DNA of 64,000 nucleotides from Micavibrio sp. UBA5572 (GTDB lineage: Bacteria > Pseudomonadota > Alphaproteobacteria > Micavibrionales > Micavibrionaceae): NCBI GenBank assembly GCA_002425415.1, contig DIMG01000024.1:12354-76353 (forward strand). The letters run 5' to 3'. A model generated the notes under the pieces. It searched no databases. It saw nothing but the letters and a program-made list of their open reading frames with translations, and had not been told where the DNA came from. Positions within the stretch are counted from its first letter, which is position 1. Each line of letters begins with the position of its first letter. This document shows positions 34,568 through 43,710 of this stretch, one piece after another. A program made the translations under genes and the position numbers.

Positions 34568-36052
34568 ATGTTCTCGCAAATTTGTATTATCGGCTCTGGT
34601 CCAGCTGGCAGTGTATTGGCGGTTTCTTTAGCGGAAAAAGGCCATGAGGTTCTTGTTATCGAAGCTGGAAGCTCTGCTCCGGATTTTACACTCGAAGCTG
34701 TTACGGATCGTATTTCCGTATCAGGTGAAACGGACATAAAATTCGGATTTTCCCGTCAGATCGGAGGTGCAACCAACTTATGGGCAGGGCGCATTGCGCC
34801 GCTTGAAACTTGCGATTTTGAAAAGGGCTGGCCTGTATCTCGTGATGAAATGGAGTTATATTATACTCAGGCATCAGAGATCCTTGGTATTAAAGATGTT
34901 GGGAATTTCAGTGAAGATGAACCATGTTCCGGTGCTTTTTCCGGATTAAAATCAGTCACACTCAAACCATTTTTATGGGCGAAATCTCCGTTTAACGCGG
35001 GTCAATATCTGACTTTAGCAACTCAAAAATACAAAAATCTTCAAATTCTGACTAATCGTCGAGCTGCAAAAATCAATCGCGATAACAAAAAAATTATATC
35101 CATTGAATTGATAGATACTTGCGAAAAACATCAAGGTGTACCGCGTGAAACAGTTTCTGCGGATTTGTTCATTCTGGCGGCTGGAGGCATTGAAACCCCT
35201 AGAATTTTGCTAAATTCCGACCTGGGAGGGTCTGCTGTAGGGCGTTATTTCTCGACACACCCCAAAGCTGATATGGCTGTACTGAAATTGAACAAACGCA
35301 CGTCAACCCAAGACCCTCTTTTTACCGATATGCCACTTGGCGCAGGAACGCAGCGCAAGGGTCTTGGGTTTCCCGAGACGATCCAAAAGGAGCATGACCT
35401 CCTTAATCATTATGTCCAACTTTCACCATTGGTTGAATTTAAGGCAACAAGGCTTTTTGAGAAAGTAAAAGGATCATCACTGTTCAAATCAAAATTTATT
35501 GATAGTTCCAGTCTTATGAAGGGGCTTCTTCCAGCTATCGGATTGATTGTTTTTGAAGCCATCAGCAAGCTTGCCGGCCTTCAAAGAAAAACAACCATAT
35601 TTATGCTGCGTGGTTTTCTTGACCAATATCCCAACCATGAAAACCAACTGACCCTGTCTGACAAAAAAGATAGTTTCGGGTTGCCTCTCATTAATATCGA
35701 CTGGACATTTACAGAAAAAGATAAGGCCTCGGTTATTCGCTTTTTTGATCTTTTGGATAAAAGTTTGAAACAAAATAATATTGGTCATATCGAATATTCC
35801 GAAATGCGCAATATGCAAGATTGGCCGTTAATCGGCATTCATTCTCATTTTATGGGAACAACCCGTATGGGCAATGACCCACAGACCAGTGTGACCGATA
35901 AAAACGCCAAGCTCCATGAGGTAGAAAACCTCTATATTTCAGGGCCTTCGCTGTTCTCTACCTATGGCTATGCCAATCCTGTTTACACCATTGTTGCGCT
36001 GGCACTTAGGCTGGCTGACCATATTTCAGAGAAACTCGGGCAAAAACCATAG
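34568..36052 (+). CDS. GMC-type FAD-dependent oxidoreductase
   Basis: A 494-residue flavoprotein. The FAD-binding motif IIGSGPAGSVLAVSLAEKG is near the N-terminus, and IGGATNLWAGRI and LAAGGIETPRILL are family motifs. The C-terminal HSHFMGTTRMG, then FSTYGYANPVYTIVALALRLAD hold the active-site His/Asn region of glucose-methanol-choline enzymes. It oxidises an alcohol group, here perhaps on a sugar or inositol, judging from the glycan genes before it and the sugar transporter after it. No signal peptide is seen, so it is cytoplasmic. Confidence 0.85.
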   Translation: MFSQICIIGSGPAGSVLAVSLAEKGHEVLVIEAGSSAPDFTLEAVTDRISVSGETDIKFGFSRQIGGATNLWAGRIAPLETCDFEKGWPVSRDEMELYYTQASEILGIKDVGNFSEDEPCSGAFSGLKSVTLKPFLWAKSPFNAGQYLTLATQKYKNLQILTNRRAAKINRDNKKIISIELIDTCEKHQGVPRETVSADLFILAAGGIETPRILLNSDLGGSAVGRYFSTHPKADMAVLKLNKRTSTQDPLFTDMPLGAGTQRKGLGFPETIQKEHDLLNHYVQLSPLVEFKATRLFEKVKGSSLFKSKFIDSSSLMKGLLPAIGLIVFEAISKLAGLQRKTTIFMLRGFLDQYPNHENQLTLSDKKDSFGLPLINIDWTFTEKDKASVIRFFDLLDKSLKQNNIGHIEYSEMRNMQDWPLIGIHSHFMGTTRMGNDPQTSVTDKNAKLHEVENLYISGPSLFSTYGYANPVYTIVALALRLADHISEKLGQKP

Positions 36053-36130
36053 ACAGGACAGACTTAAGTTTTTATAACTGTCCATCTACAAAACAATGAA
36101 ATTAAAGAACAATCAGGAGTATCTTGGCAA

Positions 36131-36850
36131 ATGACTGAGCAAGTCGCACAAAAACCGCAGGAAAAAATTGGCATTTGGCGTAAAATGTCTCGTTACTCCT
36201 TCATCAAACATAAACTTTCGACAAAAAATATCGTAAAATTGTGTAAGGAATATGCGACGGACAAGCCTACTTTGGTTGTTCACTCCGAGGATGTAAATTA
36301 TAAGCCGTATTTTCCGAATGGCTTTGCCGTCACCAAGCGTAAAGAGAAGCCAGCGGATATGCATGTTGATCTTTATTATAAAGAATTGTCCAAGATTCCT
36401 GACGAGTCCTATGAAGTTATTTTTTGCACTGGTCTTTTGGAACATATTCCGGAACCTCAAGGTCTGATTAATGATTTCCACCGCATTTTGAAACCAGGGG
36501 GAAAACTGATTATTGGAGCCAGTGCTGTGTTCTCGTTCCATGAATGCCCGAATGATTTCTTCCACTTTACACCGTTTTCATTCAAATTGCTGTTCAAGGA
36601 TTTCTCCGAAATCGAAATGTTGCGTGGATCTTCCCAGCCGTTTGATACGTTGTCGATTCTTTTGCAACGTGTGTTGATCCAGTCTGATATTTTTCCACCG
36701 TTCCGGCCGATGCTCGAATTGCTGTGCTTGATTTTGCCGATCTTTGATCGTTTTGTTATCGCACAGTATGATAATTTCGGGCATCGCTTTGAAGATCGTC
36801 GTATCGATTCTATGTTGCCATCCAACATGCATGCTTGTATTGTTAAATAG
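36131..36850 (+). CDS. Class I methyltransferase-like protein
   Basis: A 239-residue protein. CTGLLEHIPEPQGLINDFHR and LKPGGKLIIGASAVFSFHE are the middle and late motifs of Methyltransf_11 proteins, but the Gly-rich SAM motif I expected before them is missing or strongly altered (DLYYKELSKIPDESYEVI). It may therefore be a degenerate or specialised enzyme. NDFFHFTPFSFKLLFKDF is common in glycan-cluster methyltransferases. AGGAG lies about 12 bases before the ATG. It lies between the GMC oxidoreductase and the sugar ABC transporter. Confidence 0.7.
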   Translation: MTEQVAQKPQEKIGIWRKMSRYSFIKHKLSTKNIVKLCKEYATDKPTLVVHSEDVNYKPYFPNGFAVTKRKEKPADMHVDLYYKELSKIPDESYEVIFCTGLLEHIPEPQGLINDFHRILKPGGKLIIGASAVFSFHECPNDFFHFTPFSFKLLFKDFSEIEMLRGSSQPFDTLSILLQRVLIQSDIFPPFRPMLELLCLILPIFDRFVIAQYDNFGHRFEDRRIDSMLPSNMHACIVK

Positions 36851-36887
36851 AAAGATGCAATGAAGTCAAAGTGTAGAGAAAGATAAT

Positions 36888-37841
36888 ATGATGCAATTGA
36901 AACAAAGTTTTTTGGGTTTATTGTCCGTCGCTTTTGTTATGTCAGGCGGAATCGCCAAGGCAGATCAGGTTGATATTATTGCCTTGATTAGCGACACGTC
37001 CAATCCTTATTGGAAAACCACCGAAGATGGGCTTGAGAATACCGCCAAAGAAATGGGAATCAAGATTAATGTTTATTCTTTGCAAAACGCGGCCGATTCC
37101 GAAGGGCAATTGAACCAGTGTGAAGCTGCTCTGCTTAAAAATCCGAAAGCCATTATTTTTTCTCCCGTTGACAGTGTCAATCTGGGGTCTTGTCTGCGCA
37201 AAGCCACCGAAAAAAAGATTGTTCTGGTCGACATTGACGGCAATATCGATGAAAATCGTGTCAAAGAAATGGGGAGTGATGTCGCGTTTTCCGTTGGATC
37301 CAATAATTACGAAATCGGCAAAAAAGCGGCAGAGTATCTCGATGGACAAACAGGAAAAGTTCTGATTATCGAAGGCCCGTCTTCCAGCCCGAACGGGTTA
37401 TTCCGTGTTCAGGGGTTTCAGGAGAATATGGGCAAGGGTTTGACGGTTATTGCCTCTCAACCTGCTGATTGGGATCGTTTGAAGGCCGCAGATATTACAA
37501 GTAGCGTGGTGACCAAAAATCCTGATTTGTCAATCGTCTTTGCTGCAAATGATACAATGGCACTGGGAGCGGTTGAAGCGTTGCGGGCTCTTAATATAAA
37601 CTCTGTCAAAGTGATCGGAATTGATGGAACGGTTGATGCTGTTCAATCCATCAAGGAAGGGCGATTGACCGCCAGTGTTGCTCAACTTCCTTATCTGATG
37701 GCCAAAGAAGCCATTAAAAAGACAGATGCTTTTCTGAAAGATCGTAAAGCTTTGCCGTTTCGTCAGTACGTCCCTATCCTGACGCTTGATCAGGCTGTAT
37801 TCGAGAGGAATGACGACCCGTTGCTGCAATACGTCCGTTAA
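36888..37841 (+). CDS. Periplasmic sugar-binding protein (RbsB/FrcB-like)
   Basis: A 317-residue substrate-binding protein of the ribose/galactose family. A signal peptide (about residues 1-25, ending GIAKA) is followed by VDIIALISDTSNPYWKTTED, typical of type 1 periplasmic binding proteins. ALLKNPKAIIFSPVDS, VLVDIDGN and FAANDTMALGAVEAL are domain-crossing segments. It delivers a monosaccharide or polyol to the permease and ATPase encoded directly downstream. The exact sugar is not evident. Confidence 0.87.
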   Translation: MMQLKQSFLGLLSVAFVMSGGIAKADQVDIIALISDTSNPYWKTTEDGLENTAKEMGIKINVYSLQNAADSEGQLNQCEAALLKNPKAIIFSPVDSVNLGSCLRKATEKKIVLVDIDGNIDENRVKEMGSDVAFSVGSNNYEIGKKAAEYLDGQTGKVLIIEGPSSSPNGLFRVQGFQENMGKGLTVIASQPADWDRLKAADITSSVVTKNPDLSIVFAANDTMALGAVEALRALNINSVKVIGIDGTVDAVQSIKEGRLTASVAQLPYLMAKEAIKKTDAFLKDRKALPFRQYVPILTLDQAVFERNDDPLLQYVR

Positions 37842-37868
37842 ATTCCGCTAAATAAGGAGCCCCAAAAG

Positions 37869-38798
37869 GTGCGCACATATCTGGGATTGATGTTTGTCGG
37901 CCTTTTGTTGTTATGTGCTGTATGTTCTTTCTTATCTGACGTTTTTCTGACATGGCCTAATTTTCTCAATATTTTGACGGCTTCGGCTACGATTGGTCTT
38001 TTGGCTATTGGGGCAAGTTTTATCATCGGTTCAGGGGGGCTTGACCTATCGGTCGGATCATTGATGGCTTTATCCAGTGTCGTTGCGATTCAGTTTTCCA
38101 CACACTCCCCTTTTCCATTTTTGCAAACTCTTTGTCTTTGTCTGGTGGTCGCGGCAGTAGCGGGCGGTGTAAACGGATTCTTGATTGGCCGAAAAATTCC
38201 CGCCTTTATCGCAACGCTGGGAATGCTCAGTCTGGCACGAGGATTGGCTTTAATCTTTTCTAACGGTCGACCTGTTTATGGCTTACCTGATTCAATTCTG
38301 TTTCTGGGGCAAGGTCGGGTGATCGGCATTCCTGTGCCTGTTTTTATCTTTCTTGGCATTATTTTATTCTGCCATGTTCTTCTCCGTCATACGAAGTTCG
38401 GGCGGTATAGCCTGATGATCGGTGATAATGTCAACGCTGCTCGCAATGCGGGGATCAGAATCCAGCGTCATTTGATATGGCTTTATGCTTTTTCCGGCAT
38501 GCTGGCTGCAGTGGCGGGATTGCTGTTTATGGGACGTGTTAACGCTGCCGATCCCAACGCCGGAATGATGTATGAATTGACCGCCATTACAGCGACCATT
38601 ATCGGAGGAACATCATTGTCGGGCGGAAAGGCATCTGTGATCGGTGCGGTATTAGGAGCATTAATCATGAGCGTTTTGCAGAACGGGCTAACCTTAGTGA
38701 ATGTTCCATCCTATTACCAGCAAGTCGCGGTTGGGATCGTTTTGATCGTAGCAGTTGCGTTCGGTCAATGGAGGGGGGGTCATGCTGCTACGAATTGA
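37869..38798 (+). CDS. Sugar ABC transporter permease (RbsC/FrcC-like)
   Basis: A 309-residue membrane protein with about eight to ten helices. GASFIIGSGGLDLSVGSLMA and the late ITATIIGGTSLSGGKASVIG are hallmarks of BPD_transp_2 permeases for ribose and fructose. The start is GTG 37869, with AAGGAG upstream. It overlaps the ATPase gene by 17 bases. It probably forms a homodimer as in other members of this family. Confidence 0.9.
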   Translation: MRTYLGLMFVGLLLLCAVCSFLSDVFLTWPNFLNILTASATIGLLAIGASFIIGSGGLDLSVGSLMALSSVVAIQFSTHSPFPFLQTLCLCLVVAAVAGGVNGFLIGRKIPAFIATLGMLSLARGLALIFSNGRPVYGLPDSILFLGQGRVIGIPVPVFIFLGIILFCHVLLRHTKFGRYSLMIGDNVNAARNAGIRIQRHLIWLYAFSGMLAAVAGLLFMGRVNAADPNAGMMYELTAITATIIGGTSLSGGKASVIGAVLGALIMSVLQNGLTLVNVPSYYQQVAVGIVLIVAVAFGQWRGGHAATN

Positions 38799-39507
38799 GG
38801 GGCTTCACAAACATTATGGCGGTGTTCATGCGCTTGACGATGTCAGCCTGTCTGTTGATACCGGAACAGTGATTGGGCTTGTCGGCGATAACGGAGCAGG
38901 AAAATCAACCTTGATGAAATGTGTAACAGGTGCGGAAAAACCGGATCATGGCTCTATCGTTTTTGATGGGCAGCCTATTGGTCTTACGCCTTTTGACTCA
39001 CGGCAAGCCGGTATCGAAATGATTTATCAGGATCTGGATTTATGCCTTCGACAAGATGTCACCGCGAATATCTTTTTGGGGCGCGAAGATTTGGTACATT
39101 TATGGGGAATGCAGACCCCTTTTATGAACCATAAGGCGATGAATGAATCGGGACGGGCTTTGATTCAAACCCTTAACGCCGATATTGATGTCTCCAAAGA
39201 GGCAGGCTCTCTTTCCGGAGGGCAGCGGCAAGCCGTGGCGATTGCCCGCGCCCTGTTACATCATCCCAAGCTTTTGGTTATGGATGAACCGACCGCTGCG
39301 CTTGGTGTTCGGGAAATCACAAAGGTTTTAAACCTGATACGATCCCTGAAAGATCAAGGTATTACCGTTATTCTAATTTCCCATCGTTTAAGCGATATTT
39401 TCGAAGTAGCAGACCGGATTGTGATGATGCGTCACGGGAAAATCGTTGACGATAACGCTGTTTCGGAAACGTCCCTAACCAAGGTGACCCAACGGCTTAT
39501 GATGTAA
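38782..39507 (+). CDS. Single-domain sugar ABC transporter ATPase (FrcA-like)
   Basis: A 241-residue ATPase with Walker A GDNGAGKST (about 35-43), the Q-loop region IEMIYQDLDLCLRQDVT, signature LSGGQRQAVAIARAL and Walker B LLVMDEPTAALG. RbsA-type partners usually carry two such domains in about 500 residues; this one stops after the first, as FrcA of rhizobia does, so two copies probably dimerise. ATG 38782 follows a GGAGGGGGGG run; an in-frame codon at 38755 lies deeper in the permease gene. Confidence 0.88.
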   Translation: MLLRIEGLHKHYGGVHALDDVSLSVDTGTVIGLVGDNGAGKSTLMKCVTGAEKPDHGSIVFDGQPIGLTPFDSRQAGIEMIYQDLDLCLRQDVTANIFLGREDLVHLWGMQTPFMNHKAMNESGRALIQTLNADIDVSKEAGSLSGGQRQAVAIARALLHHPKLLVMDEPTAALGVREITKVLNLIRSLKDQGITVILISHRLSDIFEVADRIVMMRHGKIVDDNAVSETSLTKVTQRLMM

Positions 39508-39511
39508 CCCT

Positions 39512-39545
39512 AAAAGTTTATTGTATTATTATAAGCTTTTTGAAT
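39512..39545. terminator. Possible terminator after the sugar ABC operon
   Basis: AAAAGTTTAT (39512-39521) pairs with ATAAGCTTTT (39531-39540) with one wobble over a nine-base loop, just after the ATPase stop. It is A/T-rich and lacks a long T-run, so it is a weak candidate. Confidence 0.4.
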
Positions 39546-39651
39546 AATTTTCTTTCTTTTTAGTTCTTTATCGTTTTTTTTCTTGATGCTTTCATAAAAA
39601 GCATATAGCCTTATGGAAATGAATATAAAAAATCAAATAGAGGAGTGAATT

Positions 39652-39801
39652 ATGGCAGGCAACATTACACAAGAACAAAACAAAGCAGCCACAAACCAGC
39701 AAAATATTCTAGGCTATACAATCCCAAAGATTCCTAGCGCAGATGAGCTTCTGGGTGCCCACTACGAAGATCCTAATGTCCCTCGGCTAGATCGTCGTTA
39801 A
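39652..39801 (+). CDS. Small ORF of 49 residues with strong ribosome-binding site
   Basis: A short frame starting MAGNITQEQNKAATNQQNIL and ending EDPNVPRLDRR. AGAGGAG lies about seven bases before the ATG, better than most sites around it. The peptide is polar, without cysteine or a membrane segment. It is on the plus strand in the spacer between the sugar ABC operon and the convergent tolB, ending two bases before the tolB stop. I do not recognise it. The spacer before it (39546-39640) is A/T-rich and could hold its promoter. Confidence 0.5.
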   Translation: MAGNITQEQNKAATNQQNILGYTIPKIPSADELLGAHYEDPNVPRLDRR

Positions 39802-39803
39802 TT

Positions 39804-41120
39804 TTATGGATTGAGCGGTGACCAAGCAGGGTCAGAGCCGTCGCCCGGCACTTTGAGCTGGCGCTCGTTATGCCCCGTTAAATCAATACTATAGAGCTTG
39901 GCAACACGACTCTTTCCTGATGGGATTTCTTTAAAGAAAGAAATAACCCGTCCGTTGGGAGCCCATGTTGGACCTTCCATGTGGAAGGCATTACTCAGCA
40001 AGCGTTCGCCCGTACCATCAGGGCGAATGACCCCGATGTAGAATTGACCTTTAAGCATTTTCACAAAGGCAATCAGGTCTCCGCGTGGTGACCAGACCGG
40101 AGAGGCATAACGACCATCGCCAAATGTAATGCGGCGTTGGTTCGAGCCATCGGCGTTCATGATATAGATCTGTTGCGTGCCTCCACGGTCAGATTCAAAA
40201 GCAACTTTTCCACCATCCGGTGAATAGCTTGGTGATGTGTCAATCGCCGGAGAATCCGTCAGCTTTCTTGGCGACTTCGAGCGCAGATCCATTGTGTAAA
40301 TGTCGCTATTTCCGTTTTTGGACAATGTCATGATAACCTTGCCGCCGTCCGGGGAAAAGCGCGGGGCAAAAGTCATACCGTTAAAATCACCAACAACTTC
40401 CTGACGACCCGTTTCAAGGTCATAGATATAAACGCGGGGTTTATTGCCAACGTAAGACAGATAGGTAATGGTTTGTGTATTCGGGGAAAAGCGCGGCGTC
40501 AAAACAAGGTTATTGCCATCGGTCAAATAGCGGTTGTTTGCGCCGTCCTGATCCATAATGGCCAAACGTTTTATACGTTTTGTGGCGGGACCTGATTCCG
40601 CGATATAAACAATGCGGGTATCGAAATAGCCGCCCTCACCTGTCAGGCGTTTATAAATTTCATCCGAAATAATATGTGCAATACGACGCCAGTTTTGTGG
40701 CGTAGTCATATAGGCCATGCCGGTTAATTGTTGCTGTCCATAGACATCAAACAAACGGAATTCTACGCGGGTGCGCCCGTCGGGTGTTTTTGTTACTGTT
40801 CCATTGACCAAGGCTTGCGCATTAATGGCTTTCCATTCGGCAAACCGGATTTGGGTTTGCATTGATCCAGCGTCTTGAATAAAAGCGCGAGGATCGATCA
40901 TGCGGAATAATCCTGTGCCTGACAAATCACTGGCAATAACTTGTGGAATCGAAGTCGAAAATTCCTGCCCCGAAGGGTCTCTGGCCACAAAATTTGTGAC
41001 AGCTATAGGGATCGGATTCATTGTCCCCTTATTCACATCAACACGAAGTTCGGCATGAGCAAACTGTGATGTCACAGAAAACAACGTTACAAAAAAAATT
41101 GAACGAAACATGTTTTTCAT
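39804..41120 (-). CDS. tolB: Tol-Pal system protein TolB
   Basis: A 438-residue periplasmic protein with a signal peptide (about 1-23, ending FAHA), an N-terminal mixed domain to about residue 165 and a six-bladed beta-propeller. Propeller repeats show the usual phrases [50 protein letters not shown] and [15 protein letters not shown]. TolB links TolA and Pal during cell division and keeps the outer membrane intact. It is the last tol gene here; pal does not follow. Confidence 0.96.
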   Translation of the reverse strand: MKNMFRSIFFVTLFSVTSQFAHAELRVDVNKGTMNPIPIAVTNFVARDPSGQEFSTSIPQVIASDLSGTGLFRMIDPRAFIQDAGSMQTQIRFAEWKAINAQALVNGTVTKTPDGRTRVEFRLFDVYGQQQLTGMAYMTTPQNWRRIAHIISDEIYKRLTGEGGYFDTRIVYIAESGPATKRIKRLAIMDQDGANNRYLTDGNNLVLTPRFSPNTQTITYLSYVGNKPRVYIYDLETGRQEVVGDFNGMTFAPRFSPDGGKVIMTLSKNGNSDIYTMDLRSKSPRKLTDSPAIDTSPSYSPDGGKVAFESDRGGTQQIYIMNADGSNQRRITFGDGRYASPVWSPRGDLIAFVKMLKGQFYIGVIRPDGTGERLLSNAFHMEGPTWAPNGRVISFFKEIPSGKSRVAKLYSIDLTGHNERQLKVPGDGSDPAWSPLNP

Positions 41121-41130
41121 AGAGGTATCC

Positions 41131-42012
41131 TTACATCATTTCTTTAGGGTCAAATACAATAGTCATTTCCCGCCATTCATCATACTTCTCTGGCGGTAAA
41201 TTTAAAGGGGTACATTTCGGATTATTTAAAGCACGAACAGCAGAATCTGCCGCAGCCCTGAAAAACGGGTCATTGCCGTATTTTGACTGATCCAGAATTT
41301 TGGCCGATCTGACGGTTCGATCTGGATTTACGACAACTTTTACCTCGACGCGCAAGCTTTCCGAGTCCATGGCACCAGCCATAATATTCCAACACTGGCT
41401 TAATTGATACCTTAAAGCATCCATTTCAGTCATGCTGAGGACTGTCGAAAAACGACTGATATTCGGCGATGGTGTCGGGTCAGTCATTTTCGGGGCGGTT
41501 TCATCTGCGTCCGGTTGCGGTGGCTCATCCGGTGTCAAATCTTTCAGCAAGGATTCAAAAGAGTCCTCTTGTTTTTTAGGGTCGGGTTTCTTTTCCTCTT
41601 TTTTAGGAGGGGTTGGCTTTTTGGGCTCGGGCTTTTTCTCCGGTTTCTTTTCAGGAATTTTTTCGGCTTTTTCCTCTTTTGGAGGCGGTTGCAAAACATC
41701 CTCAGCAGGAGGTTTAGCCGTTTCCTTTTTCGGAGGATCGGGCTTTTTCTCTTCCTTTTTCGGAGGTTCTGGCTTTTTTTCTTCTTTTGGCTTGGCCGTG
41801 ACCGGAGGTTTATTGGTTGTGGTCATCTCACCAATATTATCAACCAATTCAACCGGTACGGCTTCAATAATATCCAAATCGCTTTTCCAATGAGGCAAGC
41901 CAACAATCACAATCGTAAAAAGCACAACATGAAAAATCACCGATGCAATCAACGGTGTTTTCATGGGGTCGGGAGATTTTTCTCCGCGCTTTTGCCGTGG
42001 GTCTGTGACCAT
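41131..42012 (-). CDS. tolA: TolA-like protein
   Basis: A 293-residue protein with one membrane anchor at about residues 19-41, then a long Pro/Lys/Glu-rich spacer (about 70-175) with repeats such as [13 protein letters not shown], and a C-terminal TonB/TolA-like domain from about 195 ([35 protein letters not shown]). It transmits the TolQR motor force across the periplasm to TolB/Pal. It lies between tolR and tolB as expected. The spacer is low-complexity and sequence there says little about ancestry. Confidence 0.9.
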   Translation of the reverse strand: MVTDPRQKRGEKSPDPMKTPLIASVIFHVVLFTIVIVGLPHWKSDLDIIEAVPVELVDNIGEMTTTNKPPVTAKPKEEKKPEPPKKEEKKPDPPKKETAKPPAEDVLQPPPKEEKAEKIPEKKPEKKPEPKKPTPPKKEEKKPDPKKQEDSFESLLKDLTPDEPPQPDADETAPKMTDPTPSPNISRFSTVLSMTEMDALRYQLSQCWNIMAGAMDSESLRVEVKVVVNPDRTVRSAKILDQSKYGNDPFFRAAADSAVRALNNPKCTPLNLPPEKYDEWREMTIVFDPKEMM

Positions 42013-42038
42013 GACCTGCGTTTGCCTTAACTGACTGG

Positions 42039-42494
42039 TTAACGTTTTGAAGATGTTGGTTCGGTGATAAGAGCGACTTTACGGTATCCGGCTTTATTGA
42101 TTGACCCGAGAACGCCCATCACATCACCATAGGGAAGACCTTGGTCTGCTTTGATGAAGACGCGGCGTTCAAAATCATCGCCCGTTATTGCCGATAGTTT
42201 TACCATCAATTCGTCTTTTGTGACTTTGGTTTCGCCGATAAAAATATCACCCTTTTTGTTGACAGCAACTTCGAGTGGTTTTTCATCTTTATCCGCGACT
42301 GGCCCTGCTTCTGTTTTTGGCAAATCCACTTGAACACCCGCACTTAAGAGCGGAGCCGTCACCATAAATACAATCAGCAAAACCAGCATCACATCAATAA
42401 ACGGCGTGACGTTAATTTCCGCCATTGGGCGGTAAGCATTGCGGTATCCGTATCCGCCTTGATTTCCGCCACGACCTTGAACATTCATTCCCAT
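42039..42494 (-). CDS. tolR: TolR (ExbD family) motor subunit
   Basis: A 151-residue protein. A Gly-rich cytoplasmic N-terminus is followed by a single helix at about 31-51 (PFIDVMLVLLIVFMVTAPLL) with the essential Asp34 that carries protons, then a periplasmic domain with VDLPKTEAGPV. It forms the stator with TolQ. The ATG shares a base with the tolQ stop (TAATG). Confidence 0.95.
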   Translation of the reverse strand: MGMNVQGRGGNQGGYGYRNAYRPMAEINVTPFIDVMLVLLIVFMVTAPLLSAGVQVDLPKTEAGPVADKDEKPLEVAVNKKGDIFIGETKVTKDELMVKLSAITGDDFERRVFIKADQGLPYGDVMGVLGSINKAGYRKVALITEPTSSKR

Positions 42495-43297
42495 TATGCT
42501 ACCCGCTTATCAGCTTTTGCAACTTCGCCTGAGTCAACCGCATCGAGATGGCGAACCATAATGGCAAAGAACTCTGCACTGAAGGCTTGCAGTCTGTCGC
42601 CATACCGCGCCAAAGATGTCGAAAAAACATTATAGGATACCATTGCCGGAATAGCCGCGACCAGCCCCATTGCGGTTGCGAACAACGCTTCGGCAATACC
42701 AGGAGCCACGACCGCCAAAGATGTATTATTCATGGCTGCAATCGCAGTAAAAGAATTCATAATTCCCCATACCGTTCCGAACAGACCGATAAAGGTTGCG
42801 GTTGATCCTGTTGTTGCCAAAAATGTCATGCCGCGTTCCAAGAGAAGCATCTCGCGACCGATGGCTAAGGACATTGACCTCTCAACACGTTGTTTCAAGC
42901 TCGCTTGCAAAAGTTCGGATTTTGGAATCCCTGCGGCTACACCAGCTTGCCATTCTTCCATCCCTGCGGTGAATGTTGCCAAAAGAGGGTCTGCCGGACT
43001 TTTCTTGACGCGCTGGAATAATTTATCCAAAGCTTCGCCAGACCAGAATGCATCTTCAAAACGATCAGCGCGACGATTCAGTTTTTTAAGTGCTATGCGT
43101 TTTGAAATAATAATCGTCCAACACCAGATCGACATAAAAATCAGCAAAATCATAACTGATTTTACAATCATGTCCGCATTCATAAACAATCCCAATACCG
43201 AAAGATCGTGCATCGGGGCAGCCACCGCACCAGAGGTCACGGTCGAAATTGTGTCAGAGGCAACAGGTGTCGTGGCAGTCAGAGCAGCATCAGGCAT
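42494..43297 (-). CDS. tolQ: TolQ (ExbB family) motor subunit
   Basis: A 267-residue membrane protein with three helices. It has the family core RGMTFLATTGSTATFIGLFG, TVWGIMNSFTAIA and APGIAEALFATAMGLVAAIP. It conducts protons with TolR to energise TolA. It overlaps ybgC by eight bases and tolR by one. The N-terminal 30 residues are Ala/Thr/Val-rich and variable. Confidence 0.95.
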   Translation of the reverse strand: MPDAALTATTPVASDTISTVTSGAVAAPMHDLSVLGLFMNADMIVKSVMILLIFMSIWCWTIIISKRIALKKLNRRADRFEDAFWSGEALDKLFQRVKKSPADPLLATFTAGMEEWQAGVAAGIPKSELLQASLKQRVERSMSLAIGREMLLLERGMTFLATTGSTATFIGLFGTVWGIMNSFTAIAAMNNTSLAVVAPGIAEALFATAMGLVAAIPAMVSYNVFSTSLARYGDRLQAFSAEFFAIMVRHLDAVDSGEVAKADKRVA

Positions 43298-43709
43298 TTG
43301 CAGTGTCCATCTCTTTTAAAAAAAATTTCTTTATCTCTTCGGGGATTTTAGCCGGACGGCCGTTTTGTTCACTGACGAATACCAGTAAAACGGTCATCAC
43401 GAAAATATCCCCCGCATTCCTGACAACTTTTTGTTCCATCACAAAACTTGTATTCTTTACAGAAAGAATCCGAGTTTGAACAATGAGAGAGTCATCCAGT
43501 TTGCTGGGTGCAAGATACTCGGCTTCTATTTTTTTGACAACGATAATTGTGCCTGTTTGGTCACGAACTCCGCTATTTTCGAAACCCATGGCACGTAGAT
43601 ATTCCGTACGAGCGCGTTCGCAAAATTTCAGGTAGTTGGCATGGTAAACAACCCCTCCTGCATCGGTATCGTCATAATAAACGCGTATTGGAAAATCGTG
43701 GGTAAGCAT
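43290..43709 (-). CDS. ybgC: YbgC-family acyl-CoA thioesterase
   Basis: A 139-residue hotdog-fold thioesterase. YYDDTDAGGVVYHANYLKF holds the catalytic Asp of the YbgC group, and FCERARTEYLRAMGF follows. It is the usual first gene of the tol operon and acts on acyl-CoA or acyl-ACP linked to phospholipid metabolism. I use ATG 43709, two bases after the ruvB stop; in-frame codons at 43733 and 43799 would lie inside ruvB. Confidence 0.9.
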   Translation of the reverse strand: MLTHDFPIRVYYDDTDAGGVVYHANYLKFCERARTEYLRAMGFENSGVRDQTGTIIVVKKIEAEYLAPSKLDDSLIVQTRILSVKNTSFVMEQKVVRNAGDIFVMTVLLVFVSEQNGRPAKIPEEIKKFFLKEMDTANA

Positions 43710-43710
43710 G

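Noticed and set aside
36131..36850. Possible pseudogene status of the second methyltransferase because motif I is unclear
   Set aside because: The frame is intact, has a ribosome-binding site and good later motifs; degeneration cannot be shown, so it is kept as a gene.
41515..42030. Plus-strand Phe/Leu/Gly-rich frame opposite tolA
   Set aside because: Its composition is the complement of the Pro/Lys/Glu repeats of TolA; low-complexity artefact.
42732..43319. Plus-strand frame opposite tolQ
   Set aside because: Fully inside conserved tolQ on the other strand; no start signal.
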